From Pseudomonadota bacterium (GTDB lineage: Bacteria; Myxococcota_A; Polyangia; Polyangiales; Polyangiaceae): a stretch of DNA of 64,000 nucleotides. Shown here in pieces: positions 28,612-36,740 of this stretch. The stretch's first letter is position 1. Each line of letters begins with the position of its first letter. The translations under genes and the position numbers were made by a program. Where the stretch lies: assembly GCA_023423895.1 (NCBI GenBank), contig JAFAER010000053.1:1-64000 (forward strand), in the 5' to 3' direction. The notes beneath the pieces are model-generated. The model had not been told where the DNA came from. It saw nothing but the letters and a program-made list of their open reading frames with translations, and made no database searches.

Positions 28612-31600
28612 ATGAGAGCTTCCGCCGTCGTCGTCCTCGTCCTGGTGGCTCTGCTCGCTCCGACGAGCGCGACCGCGCAGCCACGGCCGGCGGCCGACGC
28701 CGGCGTGGTGGTGAGCTGCGAGCCGGTGGCGCGCGAGCTCGAGGCGTCGCGTCGCGAGATCGCGCGCGCGCGCGGCGAGGTCGAAGCCGCCGAGCGCAAG
28801 GTGGCGACGTGCGAGTCCGAGCTCGCCTCGACGTCGACGTCTCTGCATTCGAGCAAGGACGCGACGAAGGCGTGTGAGGACGCGCGTGCGCATCTCTGCT
28901 CCGCGACGTCCGCGTTCGCCGAGGAGCTCGCCAAAGGTCGCGCGCGCGCTGCGAGCGAGACCGGGTGTGTCTCTCCCGATCAGCAAGCGAAGCTCGACGC
29001 GGTCGTGAACGGCTGGACGGGAACGACGACGTGGCTGAACCAGCTCGCGTCGTATCAGTCCGGGGAGACGGACACACTCCCGCGTTCGCGTGCGGGAGCG
29101 ACTCCGCTCGATCGCGCCGTGCAGCGCATCGCGCGCAACGGCGGCGGGCGCGCGTTTCATCGCCGCCTGCTCGTCGAGGCGCTCGAGATCGTCGCTCCGC
29201 AAGCGTGGGAGCGGATCCGCGCGGGCGGCATCACCTCGCTCGACGCGTGGTTCTCCTCGACGACCCCGCTCGAGCCCGAGATCGCGAGCGAGGTGCATCG
29301 GACGCAGGGCGGCGCTCCCGGACCTGCGGGCCCGCCGCTCACGGCAGCGCTCCACCTCGTGCGTGCGTTCAAGGTCGCCGCGCATTGCGAGCCGTCGTCC
29401 AGCGAGGGCAACGAGTGCCTGCGCGCGCGGCAGCTCGAGCAGCTGCTCGAGTCGAGCGGGACGCTCGTCGCGCGGCGCCGCATCCAGGAGATCTGGGCGA
29501 CCGATTGCGCTGCGCTCGGGCCGGAGTCGATCAGCGGCTGGGTGGAGGACTTCCCGACGGGGCACGGCGCGACGGCGCCCTGGCGCGAGATCGAGGAGAA
29601 CGCGTACGCGAAGCTGTTCGCGTGTTACCTCGACAACGGCGCCGAGCGCACGCCTTACGGGACGTGGCTCAAGGAGATGCTCCCGGGCGCGACGGCCGTG
29701 ACGGCGGCGCGGCTCGAGCGCATCGACGCCATCCGCGCGCAGTGGGAAGAGAGCTCTCGCGACGCCAAGTGCGCTCGCGCGGTCCGCGCGATGCAGACGC
29801 TGTCGGTTCCGGCGACGTGCTCGGTGCCGTCCGGTGACTTCCGGCCCGCCCTCGAAGCGTGGGCGGAGGCGGCAGGCAAGCTCGACGACGCCGACGTGCC
29901 GCTCGCGATGTGCGCGCAGTTCGCGCAGCTCCTCTGGGAGGGCAAGGCCGCGTCGATCGACGGCTCGTTCGCCAGGCCACCGTCGATCGACGAGATGGTC
30001 GTCGCCAAGCCGATGCCGCCGACGCCGATGTGGCGGCTCAGGGAGCATTGCGACGAACGTGGCGGCAGCGAGACCTTCCCGGAAGGCGTAGCGTTCCTCG
30101 GCTCGCTCGCTCGCCGATTCGGCGAGGCCGTCGAGAAGCCGCCGTTCCGGCTCGATCCGACGACGACGAAGCCCGTCGAGCTCGTTCGGTACGAGGCCTC
30201 GCTGGAGTCCGGCCCCTGGATCGCGCACGTGGCGAAAGGCGCGACGGCTTGCAGCTACATCGGCCTGACCGACGAGCGCTGCCGAGCCTGCTCGAAGCTC
30301 TCCCCGGGCGCTGCCTACGACTGCGCTCTCGTCGATCGCCTCGATGCGTCGTGGAGCCGGCGGACGCGTGGGCTCATCTTCGCCGTCGGTCTGCTCGGTC
30401 TCGTCATCGCTTCTGCGACGTGGCTCCGTCGTCTGCTCCGCGCCCGCGCGCGCTACTCGGGGTGGGCTCGTGACACGGCTGCGTTCTTCGACGGGATCGG
30501 CCTCACGTCGCGCCAGGATCGCTGGCGCGTGCTCTTCCCGTCGCGGCACGACCTGCTCGAGGTGACGCTCCCGTCCGACCCGGCGTGGGAGCGATGGGGG
30601 AAGAAGGCCGCCGTCGTCCGCGTGCCGCCGGGGCCACGGGTGCTCGAGCGAGACATCAACCACGCCGCGTTCGTCGCCCGCCGGCTCGGCGCGTCCGTCG
30701 TCCTCCTCGAACACGACGACGGCGCGACGCCGGACCTCTCCGCCGTGCGCGCGATGCTCGAATGGGCCGCGAAGGGCGGCACGCGGGCGGTGCAGATCCT
30801 TCCGATCGGCGTGTCGCGCTCGCGCTGGTCCAAGAGCGCGCACGACGTCCTCGACCTCGTCGAGGAGTCCTCGCTCCGCGGCAATCCGTTCGAGGTGCGC
30901 GGGCGCATCGCGACGTCGACCCAGTTCTTCAACCGCGAACGGCTCGTCTCGGGCCTCCTCGCCGCCGCGCAGGCCGGTCACTGGATGGTCGTGACGGGGC
31001 TCCGCCGCTTCGGCAAGTCCTCGCTCAGCCTCGAGGTTGCCCGTCGCGTCCCCGGGCCGTCCGCGTACGTCGACGTCGCCGGCTTCGACTACGAGATCGT
31101 CCACGAGGACGATCCGAGCGTCGCGGCGGAGGCCATTCTTCGTTTCGTCTGCTTGCGGCTCGTCGAGTCCGCGCGCGAGCGCTGGACGGGGCACGACGTC
31201 CCCGCGCCGCCCGAACCGGGAACGCCGCTGGATGCTGCTGCGCTCACGCGGTGGTTCCGCGACTTCTCCCGCGCATGCCGGACCGCAGCGGGAAGGCCGA
31301 CGACGGTCCTCATCATTCTCGACGAGATCGAGCAGGCGCTCGCGGTCGGACCCGACAAGCTCGCGCACGCGCTCGACGTCCTCGCCATCGTGCTCGGCCG
31401 CCTGAAGAGCGCGGTTGGTGACGCCGCGATGCCGGACGGCGGCTCGCCGATCGGCGTCTTCCTGACGAGCGCGCTCCATCCGCTGCTCTGGGCGCCGCTC
31501 CGCACGCTGGCGCATCAGTCGATCATGGGCTCGTTCCAGCGTGTCTGCGTCCCGTGCCTTGCCGAGGACGCGGCGACGACGATGATGCGCAGCCTCGGCG

Positions 31601-32208
31601 GCCGTCAGGGCATCCGCTTCTCGGACGAGGCGCTCGCGCGCATCGTCGCCGAGTCGCAGGGCGTGCCGCTCCTCCTCCGCCGTCTCGGAGCGTCCATCCT
31701 CGAGCTCTATGATGCGGAGCGCGCACGGCAGGGCAGCCTCGGCGCGGTCGAGGTCGGCGTCGAGGGTACGGCCGAAGCGATCCTGCGCGAGGGCAGGGAA
31801 GGCTCCCCGCTCCGCGTGTGGATCGAGACCGAGATCGCCGCTCGTTCGACGGTGACGGGCGCGCTCCTCCGCAAGCTCGCGCGCGAGGACACCGTCTCGG
31901 TCGCGGAGCTCTGCGCGCTCGCGAAGCAGCGGATCTCGGAAGACTTCCAGCGCACGGGCATCGCGGCGACGCTTGCGCCGGACGAGCTCGCGCGCCGCGC
32001 GGAGGAGGCCGCCCACGTCATCGTGCAGCTGCTCGAAGAGAGCGGCCTTGTGGTCCCGCACGGAGACCTGACCGCGCCGCACGGATATTCGCTGCCCGAA
32101 GGCGCGATCCGGACGGTCCTGCGCGGTCAGGCGAGTGTCCGCGCGCCGGCTGCCTTGCCGATGCCTTCGCCCTCGTCTCCCTCGTCGCGCGAGGACGGCT
32201 CCGAATGA
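28612..32208 (+). CDS. Membrane-spanning protein with periplasmic N-terminus and AAA/STAND-type ATPase domain
   Basis: From the ATG at 28612 the protein has 1198 residues and starts with a signal sequence ending ATAQ; an alternative GTG lies at 28549 and no clear ribosome binding site marks either. A coiled coil (about 40-100) and a helical Cys-containing region of nearly 500 residues follow. One membrane helix lies near 586-604 (LIFAVGLLGLVIASATWL). The C-terminal half has a P-loop GLRRFGKSSL (near 796) and Walker B TTVLIILDEIEQAL (near 898), then winged-helix-like segments. This resembles ATPase domains of the STAND/archaeal-ATPase group. The topology suggests an external input controlling a cytoplasmic ATPase. 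It overlaps the deacetylase gene by ATGA. Confidence 0.75.
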   Translation: MRASAVVVLVLVALLAPTSATAQPRPAADAGVVVSCEPVARELEASRREIARARGEVEAAERKVATCESELASTSTSLHSSKDATKACEDARAHLCSATSAFAEELAKGRARAASETGCVSPDQQAKLDAVVNGWTGTTTWLNQLASYQSGETDTLPRSRAGATPLDRAVQRIARNGGGRAFHRRLLVEALEIVAPQAWERIRAGGITSLDAWFSSTTPLEPEIASEVHRTQGGAPGPAGPPLTAALHLVRAFKVAAHCEPSSSEGNECLRARQLEQLLESSGTLVARRRIQEIWATDCAALGPESISGWVEDFPTGHGATAPWREIEENAYAKLFACYLDNGAERTPYGTWLKEMLPGATAVTAARLERIDAIRAQWEESSRDAKCARAVRAMQTLSVPATCSVPSGDFRPALEAWAEAAGKLDDADVPLAMCAQFAQLLWEGKAASIDGSFARPPSIDEMVVAKPMPPTPMWRLREHCDERGGSETFPEGVAFLGSLARRFGEAVEKPPFRLDPTTTKPVELVRYEASLESGPWIAHVAKGATACSYIGLTDERCRACSKLSPGAAYDCALVDRLDASWSRRTRGLIFAVGLLGLVIASATWLRRLLRARARYSGWARDTAAFFDGIGLTSRQDRWRVLFPSRHDLLEVTLPSDPAWERWGKKAAVVRVPPGPRVLERDINHAAFVARRLGASVVLLEHDDGATPDLSAVRAMLEWAAKGGTRAVQILPIGVSRSRWSKSAHDVLDLVEESSLRGNPFEVRGRIATSTQFFNRERLVSGLLAAAQAGHWMVVTGLRRFGKSSLSLEVARRVPGPSAYVDVAGFDYEIVHEDDPSVAAEAILRFVCLRLVESARERWTGHDVPAPPEPGTPLDAAALTRWFRDFSRACRTAAGRPTTVLIILDEIEQALAVGPDKLAHALDVLAIVLGRLKSAVGDAAMPDGGSPIGVFLTSALHPLLWAPLRTLAHQSIMGSFQRVCVPCLAEDAATTMMRSLGGRQGIRFSDEALARIVAESQGVPLLLRRLGASILELYDAERARQGSLGAVEVGVEGTAEAILREGREGSPLRVWIETEIAARSTVTGALLRKLAREDTVSVAELCALAKQRISEDFQRTGIAATLAPDELARRAEEAAHVIVQLLEESGLVVPHGDLTAPHGYSLPEGAIRTVLRGQASVRAPAALPMPSPSSPSSREDGSE

Positions 32209-33737
32209 CCGGGCCAACAGCACGTCGCGTCGGGGCTGTAGCGCGGAGCATCGCCTTCGGGATGCTCGTCTGCGCCGGAGCGGGCGGCTGCGCCGGCTCT
32301 CCGCGTCCACCACGCGAGGAACACGACGACAAGGCGCAGGCGAGCGCGCGTTCGCGCTGGGTCGTGATCGCGCCTCATCCCGATGACGAGGCGCTCATCG
32401 CGAGCGGCGTGCTCCTCCGCGCCGTTCAGTCCGGTACCGATCCCGCCGTGATCGTGATGACGAACGGCGACCTCGACTGCATCCACGACGGGCTCCGGCG
32501 TGAGGGCGAGAGCGTCGCCGGGCTCGCTGCGCTCGGCGTCCGTGAGGACCACGTCTTCTTCCTCGGTTACCCCGACGGCGGGCTCGCGCAGCTCGGGCGG
32601 ACGCCGCTGCCGCCGCGACGGCGCATCATCGACGGCGCGTGTCAGCTCGGGAACACGACGTACGGCGCGCGCGGCTTCGGGCGTCACGAATACCATCGCG
32701 CTCGGTTCGGAGCGCCCGCGGTTTACACGCGCGAGAACGCCGTCAGCGATCTCGTCGCGCTCCTTGCCGATCTGCGGCCCACCGACGTCATCGTCACCCA
32801 CCCGGAAGACACCCATCCCGACCACGCGGCGGCCTACACGCTGCTCCGGAGCGCGATCGACCGACTTCCGGAAGGTCCGGCGCCGCGCGTCCACCGCGCG
32901 ATGGTGCACAACGGCGATTGCTGGCCGACGGGCATGGGCCCAGGCGAACCGTGCCCGTCCGCGCGCATTGCCCCGGACGAGCCGACGCCGGCGCTGTCCG
33001 GCCGGCTGACCGGGTATGCGCCGGGTGAACGTATTGCCGTTCCGTCGAGCTGCCTCGTTCGCGATCCCGCTGCGAACCCGAAGCTCATGGCGATCGGCGC
33101 GCACGCCTCGCAGACGCGTGGGACGCTCGAGAGTTATCTCTTCGCGTTCGCGCGCAGCGACGAGGCGTTCTTCCCCGAGCTCTTCGCGCATACCGACGTC
33201 GGCTGGCGTCGCGTGACGGTGGCGACCGCGAACGCGACGATCACGAAGCAGGCGCTCCGCCTCGAGCACGACGACGAGGAGCGTGTCCTCCCGCTCGCCG
33301 CTCCGCTCGTCGTCTCCGGCGCGCTCGCGCGGCCGCCGCGCACGGACGAAGGATGTTTCACACGCCTCGAGCTGCTCGAGGATCGTACCGGGAACTACAC
33401 GCTCACGATCGACGCCGACCGGAAAGAGGCGACGCTCGTGAGGACCTTCGACTCGCGGCCGCCGGAGGTCGTCGACGTGTGGGTGCTCCCGCACGACTTC
33501 TGGGCGTCGTCGGATCCCGAGCGGATCGAGATCGCGATCGAGCCGCGACCCGAAGACGGCGGCGTCGCGGAGCTCACGATGCGCGTCCGCGACGAGCTCG
33601 TCGCCGTCGCCGTCGACGTGCGGCCGAAGCTGCGCGGCGACCGCATCGGCTTCGAGAACGTGTTTGCCGTGGGAGAGCTCTCGGTCGGCGGTCTGCCGAA
33701 TCTCAGCGCGTCCCCCAGCGCTCGTCCCGCACGGTGA
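32205..33737 (+). CDS. LmbE/PIG-L-family deacetylase lipoprotein
   Basis: The ATG at 32205 overlaps the preceding stop and gives 510 residues with lipobox AGGC (Cys29). Residues 51-260 form the PIG-L domain. The zinc and catalytic motif is APHPDDE (56-62) and the second metal motif THPDH (203-207). Members remove N-acetyl groups from GlcNAc-containing substrates. The C-terminal 200 residues look beta-rich and are not assigned. Being a lipoprotein, it should act outside the cytoplasm, unlike MshB or BshB, for example on an exported polysaccharide. A processive glycosyltransferase gene follows convergently, with a 35-bp overlap of coding ends. Confidence 0.9.
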   Translation: MTGPTARRVGAVARSIAFGMLVCAGAGGCAGSPRPPREEHDDKAQASARSRWVVIAPHPDDEALIASGVLLRAVQSGTDPAVIVMTNGDLDCIHDGLRREGESVAGLAALGVREDHVFFLGYPDGGLAQLGRTPLPPRRRIIDGACQLGNTTYGARGFGRHEYHRARFGAPAVYTRENAVSDLVALLADLRPTDVIVTHPEDTHPDHAAAYTLLRSAIDRLPEGPAPRVHRAMVHNGDCWPTGMGPGEPCPSARIAPDEPTPALSGRLTGYAPGERIAVPSSCLVRDPAANPKLMAIGAHASQTRGTLESYLFAFARSDEAFFPELFAHTDVGWRRVTVATANATITKQALRLEHDDEERVLPLAAPLVVSGALARPPRTDEGCFTRLELLEDRTGNYTLTIDADRKEATLVRTFDSRPPEVVDVWVLPHDFWASSDPERIEIAIEPRPEDGGVAELTMRVRDELVAVAVDVRPKLRGDRIGFENVFAVGELSVGGLPNLSASPSARPAR

Positions 33738-35019
33738 GGAGCGCCCAGGGCAAGATCCACTGGAGCAGGAGCACGCTGAAGACGGAGTAGAGCGCTCCGT
33801 ACAGGAAGCGGAAGCTCCGCTCGACGCGCAGGTAGTAGAGCGCGGTGAACGTGGCACCGAGCAAGAGCGCGATCGCCGAGTGGACGACGACGGTGAGCGA
33901 CGTCTGGAACGTCAGCGGGAGCTGCACGAGCCCGTAGAAGAACAGGAACAGGCGCAGGTTCGACACGACGAACGTGACGATCGGCAGCACGCGGTTTCGC
34001 CGCCGGTACCGCGTGAACATGAACTTGGCGAAGCTGAAGCCTTCGACGATGTAGCTCCGGTCCCAGCGGACGAACATGCGGGACATCTGCTTGTACGTCA
34101 CGGGTGCGAGCGTGCGGACGACCGCGGTGCGCTGATAAACCGTGTCGTAACCCTGCCGGAGCACGATGTTCGTGAGCGCCTGATCCTCGCCGTGGTTCAC
34201 GGGACGACCGAGGAACGTCTGACCCGCCCACTCGTCGAGGAACGGCAGGATCGCCTCGCGACGGAACGCGGAGAGCGCGCCGGGGCAACAGGCGACGCAG
34301 CGATACGTCGACTGCGCAGCGCGCCCGAAGTCGAACGCGAGCGCGTATTGCACTTCGAGCATGCGGCTGATCGTCGTGTCGCGGTTCAAGACGACGACCT
34401 GCCCCGCGACCGCGCCGATCTCGCTGTCGGCCAGGAACGGCGTGACCATCTCGTGGACGGTCTGCGGATCGATCTCGCTGTCCGAGTCGATCGTGATCAG
34501 GATCTCGCCGGTCGCGGCACGGAAGCCCGCGCAGAGCGCCTCACGCTTGCCCTGGTTGCCTTTGAAGCGCACGAGCTTCACGAGGTCCGGGTGCTCGCGG
34601 CGGAGACGCTGCATGTGGAAGAAGGTGTCGTCGCGCGAGCCATCGTCGACGACGATGATCTCGAGCAGCTCCGGCGGGTACGCGCAGCTCGCGACCGAGC
34701 GGATGCTGCGCTCCACCATGGGCCCTTCGTTGAAGGCGGGGATGACGACGCTCACCTTCGGCCAGCGTGCCTCCGCCGGGGCCTTGAACGGCTCGTAGCG
34801 GATCCACAGCGCGCTCAGGAGCGCCGTGTAGATCGACTGGATGACGACGACGACGCCGATCGGGTGACCGAGCATCCCGAGGAGCCACTCCCAGACGCCC
34901 GCGAGCCCGCCGCTGAGCCGCCCGGTCACACCGAGCATCCAGCCGATGCTGATGAGTGCGCCGATCAGCGGCAAGAGGCCTACGCATGCGACGAGCGCGC
35001 GACGAACGATCCTCCGCAT
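33703..35019 (-). CDS. Processive family 2 glycosyltransferase (hyaluronan/PNAG synthase-like)
   Basis: The protein has 438 residues. Two N-terminal membrane helices (about 10-30 and 53-73), a GT-A domain (88-320) and three to four C-terminal helices give the layout of HasA, NodC and PgaC. Catalytic motifs are DDG (125-127), DSD (178-180) and GED (277-279). The Q-x-x-R-W motif of processive enzymes appears as MFVRW (315-319), with Met in place of Gln. These enzymes polymerise UDP-sugars and extrude the chain through the inner membrane. Together with the neighbouring LmbE lipoprotein this suggests synthesis and partial deacetylation of an amino-sugar polymer. Confidence 0.88.
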   Translation of the reverse strand: MRRIVRRALVACVGLLPLIGALISIGWMLGVTGRLSGGLAGVWEWLLGMLGHPIGVVVVIQSIYTALLSALWIRYEPFKAPAEARWPKVSVVIPAFNEGPMVERSIRSVASCAYPPELLEIIVVDDGSRDDTFFHMQRLRREHPDLVKLVRFKGNQGKREALCAGFRAATGEILITIDSDSEIDPQTVHEMVTPFLADSEIGAVAGQVVVLNRDTTISRMLEVQYALAFDFGRAAQSTYRCVACCPGALSAFRREAILPFLDEWAGQTFLGRPVNHGEDQALTNIVLRQGYDTVYQRTAVVRTLAPVTYKQMSRMFVRWDRSYIVEGFSFAKFMFTRYRRRNRVLPIVTFVVSNLRLFLFFYGLVQLPLTFQTSLTVVVHSAIALLLGATFTALYYLRVERSFRFLYGALYSVFSVLLLQWILPWALLTVRDERWGTR

Positions 35020-35178
35020 TGGCGGGGAGAGAATAGCTCAACACCTGCGCGCGTCGAGCCGGCTCGCGCGACGAAGTGCCGCATGAAATCGCGCTTTTGT
35101 GATCCATCACCGGTCCCGAGCTCGTCCGTGTCGGTTGTCGGCTCGGAGAAGCTCGGCTGCGGCGTAAGGTGAACGGCG

Positions 35179-36738
35179 ATGAGCCTTCGCGCTTCGCAGC
35201 CCTCGAGGCTCGATCGCATCGTGGTCGTGAGCGCGGTCACATGCGCGGCCGTCGCGCTCGCCGCCCTGTCCGTTCTTGCCTGGTATCACCGCGCCTTCAC
35301 GGTCGACGACGCGTTCATCACGCTTCGCTATTCGATGAACCTCGCGCGAGGCGACGGCCCGACGTGGAACCCAGGCGATCCTCCCGTCGAGGGCTACACG
35401 ACGGCGTTGTGGATGGCGCTCATGGCGCTGCCCCATCTGTTGGGCCTCGACGCACTGAGCTTCGCGAAGGTCACGGGCTTCGTCGCGGCGCTCGCCTGCG
35501 TCGGCTGCGCGGCGTGGCTCGCGGCGGGCCTCCGTCGGAGCTCGAGCCTGGCGAGCCGTGTGATCGCCGCGGCGTCTGCGGTCGTCCTCGTGGCGGGCTC
35601 GCTCTCGATGGCGGTCCACGCGATCTCGGGGATGGAGACGACGCTCTTCGCGTTCCTGCTCACGGCGTTCTTCGCCGCGTTGCTCGAGTGGCTTCGTCGA
35701 ACGCCCACGCGGCGCACGCGGCTCGTGTTGGGGGCGATCGCGCTCGCGGCGGCGCTCACACGCCCGGAGGGGAACCTCGTCGTCGGCGTCGCGTTCGGTG
35801 TGGCCTTCCTCGTCGAGCGCGCGCGTCGCCGCGAGATCGCGCTCGTCGCCGGCGTCGGCTGGCTCCTTCCATACGCGGCGTATTACACCTGGCGCTACGC
35901 GTACTACGGCTTGTTCGCGCCGCTGTCGTTCTACGTGAAGGCGATGAACGACACGGTGTGGCTCCGCGGCCTCGACGAGGCGTACGGCTTTCTCCACCTG
36001 CTGTTCGTCGCGCAGCCGTACATCGGGATCTTCGCCGTCATCGGCGCGTGGCGTCATCGCCGAGCCCTCTTGCCGGTCGTCGCCGCCGTCTTCGCGTTCG
36101 TGTTCTTCTTCCTCGTGCCCGCGCCGATCATGGCCTACGAGCGGCGCTACCTCTTCCCGGTGCTGCCGACGATCTGCGCGATCGCCGCTGCGGGCGCAGG
36201 CATCGCTGCCGAGTGGATCTCGGTGCGCTGGCGGCGCTCGAGGAATCTCGAGACCGGCGTCGCTGCCGCCGCGCTCGTCGCGTTCGTCGTGCTGGCCGCT
36301 GCGCAGATCCAGAGGCACGCCGCCGGCAGCGTGGCCGGATGGACAGCGTACGGCGAAGGCCTCTTCCGCGCCCACGTGCAGCTCGGCCGCGATCTGCGTG
36401 ATCGTACGCGCGCGTCGGCTTCAGCGCCCACCGTTGCGCTGGTCGACGTGGGCGCGGTCGCGTACGTCTCCGGATGGCGCACGATCGACACGTTCGGCCT
36501 GAACGACGCGCACATCGCGCGCACCGGGCGTCACGATCCGGAATACGTCCGCAGGCAGGACCCCGAGGTCGTCGTCTTCATCTCGCAGCGGCCCGACGTT
36601 CTCGTCCCGATCGACCAGCTCGATTGGGAGACGACGATCCACGATGACTTCGTCGCGCGCGGCTACGAGCGCATCGCGACGTATCACTTCGCGGACGACT
36701 ACTTCTTGCTCGCACTGGCACGGCCGCGCGAGCCGTGA
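35179..36738 (+). CDS. Polytopic GT-C-like membrane protein (AftB/ArnT-like)
   Basis: The protein has 519 residues, about ten membrane helices and a periplasmic-type C-terminal part. The first external loop has FTVDDAFITLRYSMNLARGD then GPTWNPGDPPVEGYTTALW. The acidic DD pair after helix 1 is the catalytic signature of GT-C glycosyltransferases, and the sequence around it resembles mycobacterial arabinosyltransferase AftB-type proteins. These use polyprenyl-phosphate sugars on the outer face of the inner membrane. The acceptor cannot be named. It faces another polytopic gene, with only 2 bp between the stops. Confidence 0.8.
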   Translation: MSLRASQPSRLDRIVVVSAVTCAAVALAALSVLAWYHRAFTVDDAFITLRYSMNLARGDGPTWNPGDPPVEGYTTALWMALMALPHLLGLDALSFAKVTGFVAALACVGCAAWLAAGLRRSSSLASRVIAAASAVVLVAGSLSMAVHAISGMETTLFAFLLTAFFAALLEWLRRTPTRRTRLVLGAIALAAALTRPEGNLVVGVAFGVAFLVERARRREIALVAGVGWLLPYAAYYTWRYAYYGLFAPLSFYVKAMNDTVWLRGLDEAYGFLHLLFVAQPYIGIFAVIGAWRHRRALLPVVAAVFAFVFFFLVPAPIMAYERRYLFPVLPTICAIAAAGAGIAAEWISVRWRRSRNLETGVAAAALVAFVVLAAAQIQRHAAGSVAGWTAYGEGLFRAHVQLGRDLRDRTRASASAPTVALVDVGAVAYVSGWRTIDTFGLNDAHIARTGRHDPEYVRRQDPEVVVFISQRPDVLVPIDQLDWETTIHDDFVARGYERIATYHFADDYFLLALARPREP

Positions 36739-36740
36739 CG

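Noticed and set aside
28561..32313. Minus-strand open frame of 1250 codons
   Set aside because: It mirrors the AAA-type gene; the sense strand carries Walker motifs, a signal peptide and a TM helix, while the antisense product is Arg/Glu-rich without motifs.
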